Translations under genes and position numbers: made by a program
NCBI GenBank assembly: GCA_026874595.1
Contig: CM049310.1
Coordinates: 188,001-252,000, forward strand
From: Sipunculus nudus
Taxonomy: Eukaryota; Annelida; Sipuncula; Golfingiida; Sipunculidae
Reading direction: 5' to 3'
Length of the DNA stretch: 64,000 nt
Notes under the pieces: generated by a model
Told to the model about the DNA's origin: nothing
Databases searched by the model: none
Seen by the model: the letters and a program-made list of their open reading frames with translations, nothing else
Shown here: positions 20,950 to 29,666 of the stretch, piece after piece
How the letters are laid out: every line of letters starts with the position of its first letter
Position numbering within the stretch: position 1 is the stretch's first letter

Positions 20950-21780
20950 ATGGCCCATATCCGGTCTGAGGTGTATGCGAACAACGAAGCTGTAATGAGG
21001 TACATGGGACGTCAGATACCCACACTGGCTCAGAAAATCCACACGAAGGTGACATCCCCCCTTTGGAATATAATGTTGCAGCTCGGTTTCCTTGATCGTA
21101 CGATGTTTGAAAACATCATGCAAGAAAAACGTGCCAAAGTACGCGGCGTCATGCTGCTTAGTCATCTGGCAGGGCGGTTCCCTTTAGAAAAAATGGACGA
21201 GGCCATGAAGCTATTTTGCAAAACCGGTGAATCGCAGGTGTATTATTTTTTTTGGAACGTGGTCATGCGACACGCCATACAGAGCCTGCCGCGGGCCCCG
21301 ACTGCGGATCATAAGATGAATAAAACGGTACAAGATCCTGCTTACAGTAAAAAACTGTCTCGGCTGGAGGCATTCTTTCTTTCCCGACGGTACACATGTC
21401 CAAGAGCATCCACAGGCGGCGAGAAAGACCTTGGTGTCCTCATGGCTGTATATATACGTCCCCTGTTTATCCGGGATGACATCCTGTGCATGGACGAGTC
21501 CTGTGTCGTTACGCGTTTGTGCGTAGACTTGCATATAATGAACCAGTTTCAAAGGGATAAACTGTTTCTCATCACCGGATTAGCGTTTAAAAGGCGCTTG
21601 ACTTTTTTGACTTACCTTGAAAAACTTCCGCTGTGGTACTGGAACAAACTGGCGGTTATCTTTCACGAGGCAGGATACGGACAGATAGGTGGAACAATCG
21701 AACGTGGTCTCAGATTGTCAGGCGTGCAGGTCTTGTTTCCCGATTACATCGCATTCCTGCAGAGTAACCGGAAAAAATAA
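20950..21780 (+). CDS. CARD-like death-fold protein, 276 aa
   Basis: Residues about 25-105 read like a CARD: six amphipathic helices, with a PLWNIMLQLGFLD helix-turn in the place of the usual LLxxGxL, an F-E-x-I motif, a basic K-x-R-x-x-x-LL helix, and a final FCKTGES turn equivalent to the LxxTGxxxL end of CARDs. CARDs assemble homotypically in apoptosis and inflammation signalling, so a decoy or modulator role is an inference. The C-terminal half (about 165-276) is again helical and may be a second, more diverged death-fold unit. No caspase, kinase or BIR domain is present. The ATG follows an acceptor directly. Its 5' region is borrowed from the upstream tandem family, so the two are probably co-regulated. 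Confidence 0.6.
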   Translation: MAHIRSEVYANNEAVMRYMGRQIPTLAQKIHTKVTSPLWNIMLQLGFLDRTMFENIMQEKRAKVRGVMLLSHLAGRFPLEKMDEAMKLFCKTGESQVYYFFWNVVMRHAIQSLPRAPTADHKMNKTVQDPAYSKKLSRLEAFFLSRRYTCPRASTGGEKDLGVLMAVYIRPLFIRDDILCMDESCVVTRLCVDLHIMNQFQRDKLFLITGLAFKRRLTFLTYLEKLPLWYWNKLAVIFHEAGYGQIGGTIERGLRLSGVQVLFPDYIAFLQSNRKK

Positions 21781-21798
21781 CCCGTACGTTGTTATCTG

Positions 21799-21959
21799 AA
21801 CATTCGTGACATAAATGCACATGTGAATAAACCTCTGCTTGGAATGTGGGAAATGTTCATATAAACATTCGTAATTGGTTGTTCTGATACGTTTCTGCTT
21901 GGTGGAGATAACAGAACATTCGTGACCATATATGCACATGTGATTAAACCACTGCTTGG
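21799..21959. repeat. Pair of 44-bp direct repeats in a 3' region
   Basis: AACATTCGTGAC, ATGCACATGTGA(A/T)TAAACC and CTGCTTGG recur in order, 116 bp apart, after the CARD-like gene. The first copy includes AATAAA (about 21826). Confidence 0.7.
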
Positions 21960-22267
21960 TATGTAATAACCTGAAATAAACGTTTATGGTACATGTTACA
22001 TATGTGTCATTCTCGTGTATACGTATACGTGTTAATGAATGTATGAGACGGTTGTCCACGTGTCACAAAATATGGATTCTGCCACTACCACCACCTCCCC
22101 CTCCCTCCACCCCTTTTGCCCCCTTCCGTTATAACAATCCTAGCATTCACCGACTGGTCGCCCGCCTCATATCACACAAACTTTCTCACTGTAATGATGA
22201 TAAATACGATGAAGCGACGTGACGATGTGAACGTGTATCTATTTGTACTGATGATAGATACTTGTGT
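21960..22267. other. Spacer with C-rich tract
   Basis: A cytosine-rich run at about 22080-22130 and an acceptor-like TGATGATAG ending at 22257, just before the next gene. Confidence 0.4.
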
Positions 22268-22816
22268 ATGGGGTTGTGTGACGGACTCCTGTACATGGAC
22301 GAAGGAACCATGGATGCATGTGTCACAAAAGGTCAAGGTCAAGGTAGCAACGATGTATACTGTGATAAATGCAAGTGCTTGCTTCACGTGACATGCGATT
22401 GTGACAGTGATTGTAAAGGCGTGGATGGCCACTGCTGTGACTGTTCATTGGAAACAACATATGACATGAGTGAACGTTTTGAAGACGCTTTCTCGTGTGA
22501 ACGTTCTGTTCAGCTATATGACGAACTGGACAAACAGGATGCAATAGCTCCCCTTATGGAGAAGTACCTGCCTGTAAATTGCGGCAACGATGTGGAGACA
22601 TTTAATGATTTCGCAGATTTCGTGTCAAATGCGCCAATGGCGCGCTGGCATTTGATGGAGTCGCTGATGGCGGAATTGCAGATAATATTGCCAGATGTGG
22701 ATTTTACACCGTGGTCAAAGGTCAAACATCGGGTCACATGTTTGTTCACAGACTGGAGGTCAGAGTTGGACATTGAGCGCCCCTTTTACAAGGGAGGGGT
22801 GTATCCGTTGTTATAA
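22268..22816 (+). CDS. PHD-like zinc finger protein, 182 aa
   Basis: Residues about 30-65 contain CDKCKCLLHVTC, then 12 residues, then CCDC. This is C-x2-C-x4-H-x2-C-x12-C-x2-C, the second metal half of a PHD finger; the first CxxC pair is not clear, so the finger is partial or diverged. The remaining two thirds are helical and acidic, with WSKVKHRVTCLFTDW near the C-terminus. PHD fingers usually read histone tails, so a chromatin role is possible but not shown. ATG 22268 is the first ATG in frame, 10 nt after the candidate acceptor at 22257; the frame just upstream has no ATG. The gene sits alone with AATAAA at about 22911. Confidence 0.6.
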   Translation: MGLCDGLLYMDEGTMDACVTKGQGQGSNDVYCDKCKCLLHVTCDCDSDCKGVDGHCCDCSLETTYDMSERFEDAFSCERSVQLYDELDKQDAIAPLMEKYLPVNCGNDVETFNDFADFVSNAPMARWHLMESLMAELQIILPDVDFTPWSKVKHRVTCLFTDWRSELDIERPFYKGGVYPLL

Positions 22817-23226
22817 ACGGCACCTGGTTTGCAGGAGAAAGATGAATATGTCGATCCGTTTTTTTTTTTTTTTGGCTTGGGGAATACACAGCTTACATCA
22901 GGCAAAGTTCAAATAAACGGACATGAATGTGCAGGTGTGTTTGTTGTTTATGTTCGTCGAACATGGGATATGATGTCGTCGTTTGTATGTCGATCTTATG
23001 ATGTCGATGTTATGATTGTTACATAACAACTCCTTCTCTCGGCGTCTTCCGTTTCACACTTGCCCCCCCCCCTTTCCCCTCTCCCCCCGTCTTCCCAAAT
23101 CCGGAACATTGTCGCTGTAAGAAATGTGCGCAGTTGATTGTTATTTTAACATAAACATTTATAACCTTCTGGTTTCGTCAGCCATCCGTATGTACATGTT
23201 ACGTCATGTGTGAGCACATTGATGTG
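22817..23226. other. Intergenic with T and C homopolymers
   Basis: A T13 run at about 22859 and long C runs at about 23063-23090. No gene seen. Confidence 0.45.
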
Positions 23227-23299
23227 GGTGTTGTGGCTCAATGGATAGAGCACTGGTTTCCGAAGCCAGGGGTTGTGGGTTCGAATCCCGCCAGCACCT
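23227..23299 (+). tRNA. tRNA-Arg (CCG)
   Basis: A full cloverleaf can be drawn. The acceptor GGTGTTG/CAGCACC pairs 7 of 7 (one G-T), the D arm is GGCTCAATGGATAGAGC, the anticodon stem is CTGGT/GCCAG with loop TTCCGAA (anticodon CCG), and the T arm is GTGGG-TTCGAAT-CCCGC. It has no intron and the CCA is not encoded, as expected for a eukaryotic nuclear gene. It lies between two protein genes of the element, so it is either host DNA or carried by the element. Confidence 0.85.
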
Positions 23300-23524
23300 T
23301 CATGATACATTTTTCTCCATCTGTTTGTCATCTATACAATTTTCTTTGTGTAAGTTTAGTCTATCACGTCAGTTGTTCGTGTTCATAACAGAAAATCCAC
23401 TCGGCATTACTTTTTTGTTGCGTTATATCTACTTGGCGTGTCGTGTCTGTTTATATAGCACAGTCACCGCCAGATGGCAGTATATGCACCCTTGCCGATG
23501 TTTTTATTTTTTGTTTGAAAACCA

Positions 23525-23620
23525 TATGTTGGATGTATGTCTTTCACGTATGTTGGATGTCTGTCTTTAGCGTATGTTGGATGTCTGTCTTTGGCGTATG
23601 TTGGATGTCTGTCTTCCTCG
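23525..23620. repeat. 24-bp tandem repeat, four copies
   Basis: TATGTTGGATGTCTGTCTTT-like units begin at 23525, 23549, 23573 and 23597. Confidence 0.9.
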
Positions 23621-24340
23621 TGTTACAATTTTTTTTTTCAAAGGGATAGTGTCGTTCAATGTCTGATATTAAGGCCGGGTACGTTTTCATATTTCCTAAG
23701 GCTATGTGGACTATAACAACGTACACTGTACACCAGCTTACAAAACCACACATTTACATATAAGCACACACGTATATATCTGCACAAAGGATTGATAATC
23801 TTCTAATATGTCTTCAGGTGATGAGGGCGATCGTAAAACATACCCCAACACACCGCAAGCAAAGCACATTTTACACATAAACGCACACACATACATCTGC
23901 ATACACACGGAAACATGAAATGAATAATGAGACATGTTGTCAGGTATACATAAATATATTCCGTTCACTTAAACATTTTACATTTATACAGGTTTACATA
24001 TATCAGATATATTTCATATCATCGATAAACATACATGGCAAGCGTGCAAATGTCATAAAGGTCATGTGTAGTCACAGCGAATTGTCCCACAATATACAGA
24101 AGCGTGACAGACGACAGCGAATTGTTCCACAATATATATATATATATAAATATATATATATGTACCTTTTCGATAAAATGTTGTTTGTACAACGTGCGTG
24201 GAAATGGTCACGGGTACAGGTTTATAAGAAAACCCAACAACTCTGCAGGCTTCCAGCGCAGCTTTGGATGAATTTTCCGTTGCATATCAGATGTGAACAT
24301 GAACTGTCGCTCGGGTGTATGATTGTGTTTTTTTGTACCA
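23621..24340. other. Intergenic, AT-rich
   Basis: Contains AT microsatellite at about 24135-24165 and no supportable gene. Confidence 0.45.
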
Positions 24341-24347
24341 GGTGCCC

Positions 24348-24440
24348 GTACACGCTCCAGCCTCACTCTCAGGCATTTGTCAATCCGGCAAGGTGACTGT
24401 ATACGCTCCAGTCTCACTTTAAGGCATTTATCAATTCGGC
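24348..24440. repeat. 41-bp repeat, two copies 51 bp apart
   Basis: GTACACGCTCCAG... and GTATACGCTCCAG... each run to TCAAT(C/T)CGG with a few substitutions. Confidence 0.75.
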
Positions 24441-24803
24441 CGTCTAACCGAATGCATACTTTCAGCCCCTCTCTTCGCGTTGACATGTAGCACCTGCATA
24501 TCGCTTTTGGGTTCATCTGGAACATAAGCAAATGATAATGTAAAAGTACACTTGTATAAGAAGAAGAACAAAACCTGTGAGGGGGGGGGGGCAGCAAATC
24601 ATGCAAACATGTGAAACATTGCCAGATGCTCGGATGGAATGTCCCATTTGACCCTGAAATAAATAAACACATATGTATAACGACACAACACTATCATATT
24701 ACAACATATATATATTGTTTATATATATATTTAAATATATTTATAAATATATCAATATACAACAAGTATATTAACACCAACACACATACAGACAGATGGA
24801 CGG
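24441..24803. other. 3' flank of the RING gene
   Basis: G11 at 24581-24591 and AT-rich sequence from 24700. On the minus strand TTTATT/AATAAA-type signals occur in the AT tract. No gene seen. Confidence 0.4.
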
Positions 24804-26765
24804 TCAAAACATATTTACAAAACGACACGCCACCCACCAGATGTATATCTTCGCCACATCAGTGCGTTTGTTGGGTACCCTGCATGTCGGACAATGGACC
24901 TCCTCGCGGGACGTGGAACGGGACGTGGAACGGAACATGTTGTCGCGCAAGCGATTTATAAACGCTTGAAAGTCGTTTCTATTTTTATTATTGGAGAACA
25001 CCGCCATTATACATCTGTGACAAAACATGTGTCCGCATTTTTTTAGGAAACAGTCCACGGTGTTCTCCAAACAAATTGGACACTGGAAGCGACTTAGCCT
25101 TTCCTGGGCATCCCTTTCTTTACTTTGAAGCTGGGCAATCACGGTCTGAGCGTGTGCGAGCTGCTCCGTCACACTGGAAACGACAACGCCTGGATCTGAA
25201 ACGTTTGCCGAACCTCTGCAAGCAGAAACTGTCGCCGAACGGATTGGTGTGTCAGGTGCTGCCGAAACTGTTTCCGCATTGCCACCCGTATATGGAGGAA
25301 ACATCGCTGCTTCGGTGGCGCCCGTCCTGACGTGTCGAAGCTTTAACCTTTTGGGTGCAGGCAAAATGTTATCAGATCGGGTCTGACCTCCCTGGGTTGA
25401 TGTATCATGTTCCGATGGAGGCGCAGGGTCCACGGGAGGTCGACGTTCAGAAGTCAATGGATCAGAGGCGTCTGTGCCGTCAGCAACATTTTGGGGCGGG
25501 TTGGTTGCTGTTATGGAATTCATCAACTGCAATAATTCCCGACCTGCATCAAACGGGCTCTCAGTACCCGATTGTGAAGTGGTCGTAGACGGGGCGGGTG
25601 ATGACGGCCTTGTGGTGTATCGCCTTTTCCTCCTGCGGAAGCGGCCATTCCAATTCATGTTAGGATGCAACGCTACGTTGCATTCATGTGAACCGTTGAT
25701 CCCTGAAACACGACCTGGTTTATTAAAGTCCCACTCTGCCGGCAGGAAATCCCGGAGACACATATCGGCATCTGTCTGCTTCGCCACCTGGACGCAAAAC
25801 CTCAGGAGTAACAGGCGTTTCAAAGCTTTCCTACGTGTTGTCTCTCCAGGGCGATAAATATGTCCGAGCACGCGTCGGACGTCCTGTTTCTGATAGATGT
25901 CTTCGACGTCAGTTTTGCTCAAGGAGGCGTCTATCAGACCGTGTTTTTTTAGTAATTTCATTAAAGGCCTAGTTAGACGTATACTTCCGACCAGTTCGGC
26001 CACCAAGCTGTCCCATTGCGTGGCATCAAACAGGGTGTATGCGATCCTGAACTCCGGCTCATACCAAACGTCTTTCACGATATACGCTAAAACAGCCTCA
26101 CGTACGCGTTGGTATTCACGTTCTGTTGAAACCTCCCGCGCATCCAAACCTTCCTCACCCTCGTCCGCTTGGTCTGCATTTTCCGCCCCTCCTTCTTGCT
26201 GCGCATGCGGCTCAGGACGTGTTACGTCATTGTATCCGTCTCCCGGCATGAATTGTTCTTCTTCACACTTTGTAAACCGCATGATGTGTTCATCGTCATC
26301 AGACACCAACACGATCGGGTAGTAACGGTGCGGGACCACATTGTTGAAACAGTCTTGTAATATGCCGATTTCAAATACCTCGCTTAACAGGGCACATGCG
26401 TCGGACATGCCTCTTTGGAAGAGCCTGTGGTATAGCTCCAATATGTTTACATTGAACAAAGAACAGTTCACGTATAAAGCAGTGGTAATGGAGCGCGCTT
26501 CCGATTTTCCACTTTCCCTATACGACTGCACGTACTTGAGGTCATCCCTGTGTGGCAGCAGCGTAGGCAGATCTATCAGATTGACGTCTGTGGCTAAAGC
26601 GAGGAGATCAACACGGAGGCTCAGAGCATCTTCAACCTCCATGTAGTTCAGAAACAAGCCTCTGATGCTTAACGCTTCCGACTCGTTCCGCTGGCGTTCG
26701 GTGCCGATGTATATAACGTCCTCCTCTTCTATGGACGAACTGTCGGAATGTTCAGTCTGTTCCAT
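24804..26765 (-). CDS. RING E3-like protein with SUMO-interaction-like motif and CARD-like region, 653 aa
   Basis: The C-terminal C3HC4 RING runs from C562 to C628 (CPIC, CGHMFCHRC, CPTC), with an unusually long loop before the last pair; this is the standard fold of ubiquitin ligases. Residues 15-20 are VIYI-like hydrophobics preceded by Ser and Glu/Asp, a textbook SUMO-interacting-motif pattern. Residues about 35-135 are helical, and about 252-343 resemble a CARD (SLVAELVG, LLKKHGLID, RRKALKRLL). A Pro/Ser/Thr-rich, disordered linker (about 365-500) and a short coiled coil precede the RING. SUMO-binding plus RING is the arrangement of SUMO-targeted ubiquitin ligases, including viral regulators, but that role is inferred. 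ATG 26765 is 4 nt after an acceptor TTTCAG. A shorter paralog lies at 48324-49136. Confidence 0.8.
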   Translation of the reverse strand: MEQTEHSDSSSIEEEDVIYIGTERQRNESEALSIRGLFLNYMEVEDALSLRVDLLALATDVNLIDLPTLLPHRDDLKYVQSYRESGKSEARSITTALYVNCSLFNVNILELYHRLFQRGMSDACALLSEVFEIGILQDCFNNVVPHRYYPIVLVSDDDEHIMRFTKCEEEQFMPGDGYNDVTRPEPHAQQEGGAENADQADEGEEGLDAREVSTEREYQRVREAVLAYIVKDVWYEPEFRIAYTLFDATQWDSLVAELVGSIRLTRPLMKLLKKHGLIDASLSKTDVEDIYQKQDVRRVLGHIYRPGETTRRKALKRLLLLRFCVQVAKQTDADMCLRDFLPAEWDFNKPGRVSGINGSHECNVALHPNMNWNGRFRRRKRRYTTRPSSPAPSTTTSQSGTESPFDAGRELLQLMNSITATNPPQNVADGTDASDPLTSERRPPVDPAPPSEHDTSTQGGQTRSDNILPAPKRLKLRHVRTGATEAAMFPPYTGGNAETVSAAPDTPIRSATVSACRGSANVSDPGVVVSSVTEQLAHAQTVIAQLQSKERDAQERLSRFQCPICLENTVDCFLKKCGHMFCHRCIMAVFSNNKNRNDFQAFINRLRDNMFRSTSRSTSREEVHCPTCRVPNKRTDVAKIYIWWVACRFVNMF

Positions 26766-26769
26766 CGCT

Positions 26770-27058
26770 CTGAAATGATAAGGAAATACACATGAGACGT
26801 GTTATGGCAAAAGAAGAGGGGGGGGGGTGTACATGGTATGTATGTGTGATGTTGCCTGTGATGACATAGCATCATACGTAAACAGAAGAGAACAGATGAC
26901 AAGTCAATACAAACTAAGATAAAACATAATTACTGTTTCTTTACAACAGAAACACACCGACAGCGCTGTACGTATCTTAGAAGATATATTTTGTACAAAA
27001 ACATGACTACATATCCTGATTAAAAACGTACATGCACTGCAAAAAAAAAACAGCATAC
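26770..27058 (-). other. Candidate 289-nt leader intron of the RING gene
   Basis: On the minus strand the donor TTCAG/GTATGC (GT at 27058-27057) and the acceptor TTATCATTTCAG (AG at 26771-26770) frame an intron ending 4 nt before the ATG. It contains G10 at 26818-26827. Confidence 0.6.
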
Positions 27059-27071
27059 CTGAACATTCGGC

Positions 27072-27311
27072 GATGGTTTCAGCCGGTGAGGGCGGCGGGG
27101 ACCATCACTCCGACACTCGTTCTGGGTTCTTTTTGAGAGATGACAAGAAAGCCGGAGCATCTGCCCGCCCGCCCTCCGGCTCCAGCTTTCTTGTCATCTT
27201 TTAGACGTCTTGGATAATTGCTGCTTGCTTGGTGATCTGTGGTGATGGTGAAGAAACCCAAGGGCGTCTGCCAGCCCGCCGCCGGCCCTTTGGATTCCTT
27301 CAGCATCAACC
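27072..27311 (-). ncRNA. Three tandem stem-loops in the predicted leader of the RING gene
   Basis: Hairpin one (27072-27106) pairs GATGGT/ACCATC and inner GCCG/CGGC. Hairpin two (27139-27198) has a perfect 14-bp stem, a C/A mismatch, 5 more bp and a 20-nt GC-rich loop. Hairpin three (27241-27311) is imperfect, about 20 pairs, closing on CCAAGGGC/GGCCCTTTGG. The loops of two and three share TCTGCC followed by GCCCGCC. Size and shape resemble microRNA precursors, but a structured 5' leader is equally possible; the strand is not certain because both strands fold. Confidence 0.5.
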
Positions 27312-27840
27312 ACATCCGTACTCGTTCGTTCAATTCAAGGGTTTTCTTTTACCTATTTCTCTGTCACGCACAAACACACGGGCCAACGTGTACAGGGTGA
27401 GGTCACTCAGCAACTGTATCACAACACATTACAAAGAAACAGATACAGTGATACAGACAATACAAATGTATTTATTATGTGCTAACAATATACATATATT
27501 CAAATATATATGTTGTAGTATATTATGTATACAAACGTTTATATATGTTTTCACAATAATCTATGTAATATCATTATACAATATATACAACTACAGATAT
27601 AAACAAAACTTCATCTGTACAAATAAGAACAGGAAGTGAAGCAATAGCACTATTTTAAAAATATTGTAACACGCACGTCAGTGCAATCCCCCCCCCTGCC
27701 ATTCCCATATTTAAAATACAAGTTTCACACTACGCAGTTTCTTCATAATGATATATGTTATATTATTGCCTGTAGAGGTAACATATACCAAGGGTATATT
27801 TACAAACACCATGTATTAAACAATTAAATAATATAAACAA
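27312..27840. other. Intergenic, AT-rich with C-run
   Basis: AT-rich spacer with C8 at about 27687. On the minus strand it is the upstream flank of the RING gene and the 3' flank of the retropepsin-like gene. No gene seen. Confidence 0.4.
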
Positions 27841-28326
27841 TTAATCCTTAAAAATAGGAACCACGGCCGAATTGTGCCTAAACCATTCCTCCCGGCAACT
27901 GTTTGTCACTACCGGTGGCTTTGACACCGGTACCTGAGGTTTATCCCCTCGTCTAAACATGAATTGACCAAAAAAATCCCTCCCCAGAACACCATTGAAT
28001 TGATATGGCCAATCCCACGCACAGTATAGGGTTATCGGTTTGCAGAAGACTGAACCCTTAGTGTCCGTCACCTCTACAGGCAGTAACACTTTTTTGAATA
28101 CGTTAAAGCACAACCGTCTATGAACCCCCCCGCAATCCCCACAGTTAACTAACAATTTTGCTCTATTGATTTTGTCAATATCGTCACGGTTCCGCTCCCG
28201 TGGAAAAAACGGAACCCTTGCACGATATAGGGTTTCCACGTTGATGATGGATACACTTGCTGACAGATCAATGGCGAAATCGCCGCAGTCCTTTCCATCG
28301 ATCTCTACTTTTAGTGTAGAATACAT
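27841..28326 (-). CDS. Retropepsin-like protein with altered active site, 161 aa
   Basis: The layout matches a retroviral-type aspartic protease: a beta-rich start, then D20-L21-S22-A23-S24 followed by VSII, where active enzymes have D-T/S-G-A-S; and near the end GVLGRDFF (112-119), the hallmark second motif. D20 is kept but Thr and Gly of the triad are replaced by Leu and Ser, so ordinary catalysis is doubtful. Four cysteines (NCGDCGG and others) may add a metal or disulfide site. No reverse transcriptase or gag is adjacent, so this is a stand-alone gene, perhaps co-opted from a retroelement. ATG 28326 follows an acceptor TTTGCAG by 2 nt, and a strong donor CTGAG/GTAAGT exists upstream. A binding-only role is inferred. 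Confidence 0.65.
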   Translation of the reverse strand: MYSTLKVEIDGKDCGDFAIDLSASVSIINVETLYRARVPFFPRERNRDDIDKINRAKLLVNCGDCGGVHRRLCFNVFKKVLLPVEVTDTKGSVFCKPITLYCAWDWPYQFNGVLGRDFFGQFMFRRGDKPQVPVSKPPVVTNSCREEWFRHNSAVVPIFKD

Positions 28327-28328
28327 GT

Positions 28329-28802
28329 CTGCAAATCAAAACAAAACCAAACTAGTAATGAGCATAACCTACAAACCGACATGATCATCAAAGATACCAT
28401 GTCAGTTAACAGATGGGTGCATTCGTTGTTTTGTTCAGCGAGACACTTGTACGTACGTATGCATATGCTTAACAATACTCCCCGAATTATCTGTGTTAGT
28501 TGCAGGTGCCAACGCGATAATGCGTTACATAGCTGGAAACACAAAGTGATTTGATCAACTGGTTTACTCCATAATAATTCTCGTATGCTTTATAAGACCA
28601 CATGTCTTCACTGTGGCCCTGTACTGGGACACAGACTAAAATCATGACATTGACTGCCGGCAGCTAGTACGTTTGTTCATCTGCTCTTCCGTCTTTACAT
28701 TCGCTCCGTTATCAACAGACATGTAATTCCCTCTTTGACCCCATTTATACTACGACAACAACAAATAAATATAAAGATAAATGACAAACCGTGCACACTT
28801 AC
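28329..28802 (-). other. Candidate 474-nt leader intron
   Basis: The minus-strand donor CTGAG/GTAAGT at 28802-28801 and the acceptor TTGATTTGCAG (28330-28329) fit a leader intron of the retropepsin-like gene. A TGTACT-loop hairpin lies inside it at 28611-28634. Confidence 0.6.
28611..28634 (+). repeat. Outlying TGTACT-loop hairpin
   Basis: The stem CTGTGGCCC/GGGACACAG (one G-A mismatch) closes on the hexaloop TGTACT. It belongs to the same hairpin type as the array at 30520-31165 but has a wholly different stem. Confidence 0.65.
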
Positions 28803-29012
28803 CTCAGGGTGTGTCTGCGGTCGGTCTTGTATCTGTGATTTATGTAATCTCTGCTCTAAAAAAAACCAGTACAAAATGTCTTCAATCAATTGTCCATCGT
28901 CACCTTTCCAAATATGGTTATAACACATGTTCATACAGTTGCTGCTCGTACCACATATGGTTCTTCATTTTACAAAATATATACATGCGGCACCTCCTAT
29001 CCCAAAAAATGT
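28803..29012. other. Spacer between leftward genes
   Basis: No gene seen; probably leader of the retropepsin-like gene and the 3' region of the next one. Confidence 0.4.
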
Positions 29013-29666
29013 TTATTGTAAAGGGTTAACACGTAATCTGGCGCGCCTTATCTCCCTTTCACCGAGATAAACTTTCGGAGGCCGTCGACATGTCACCCTC
29101 CTTCGTGCACTCCTACTCCCATCTGTAAATGCCTCAAAAACCACAATCTGCCAAGGTACTGTTGCACAAACACAGTTCCCCTGTTTGACAAGTCTGTTCA
29201 CGTCCAATGATTTGTCGGGCAAGTCTCCACGGCACCACAACTGCTGTATGATCTCGTGAGGCCGGGTCGGTCCCCAATACCTGGACACGTAAAGGGCACC
29301 TCTGTGCACCCAGCAAATCATGTCGGGCCACTCGGATATTGTCTTATATTGTTCGTGGTCGACGTCTCGGTGATACAACGCGTGCATACGCATATCTCTC
29401 GTTATGAGCTTGCACTTTGTGCACCTCAGCACGGGAGGCTCCTTGCACATGTCGCGTATGAATTCCTCGCCGGTGCACTTAGCGTTGCACTTCCTGCAAA
29501 ATTGAGTCGTCGAAGCTGTTTCTATCAACTCGTCTAATATTATGTCCGGCACGGTCAACCAAAATATCTGCGGGTTGTACCGCTCGCATAAGTATTCCTT
29601 TGTCATTGTGTACAGTGGTTTAGGATTGTACACAGGGATTATTTTCGTCTTTTTCCTCAGCATCAT
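29013..29666 (-). CDS. CxxC zinc-binding protein, 217 aa (paralog of 360-977)
   Basis: It shares with the gene at 360-977 the order CRKC, a second cysteine pair, LRCTKCKLIT, MHALYH, EWPDMICW and VSRYW. The cysteines and histidines should form one or two zinc sites. The C-terminus is more basic than in the paralog, with arginine clusters (SARRR, REIRRARLR) that could bind nucleic acid or direct nuclear import. ATG 29666 starts four nucleotides after an acceptor CTCGTTTCAG, like many genes here. It is followed leftward by the retropepsin-like and RING genes in the same orientation, with 200-700 nt between, so each probably has its own promoter. Function unknown. Confidence 0.75.
   Translation of the reverse strand: MMLRKKTKIIPVYNPKPLYTMTKEYLCERYNPQIFWLTVPDIILDELIETASTTQFCRKCNAKCTGEEFIRDMCKEPPVLRCTKCKLITRDMRMHALYHRDVDHEQYKTISEWPDMICWVHRGALYVSRYWGPTRPHEIIQQLWCRGDLPDKSLDVNRLVKQGNCVCATVPWQIVVFEAFTDGSRSARRRVTCRRPPKVYLGEREIRRARLRVNPLQ

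Noticed and set aside
23206-23570. ORFs reading VAQWIEH...GVVGSNPA
   Set aside because: This peptide is the translation of a tRNA gene (tRNA-Arg at 23227-23299), a well-known false protein.
25474-25857. 127-codon plus-strand ORF opposite the RING gene
   Set aside because: Shadow of the 653-aa gene; no independent support.
27079-27333. 84-codon ORF across the three hairpins
   Set aside because: The inverted-repeat structure explains the open frame; no motif is present.
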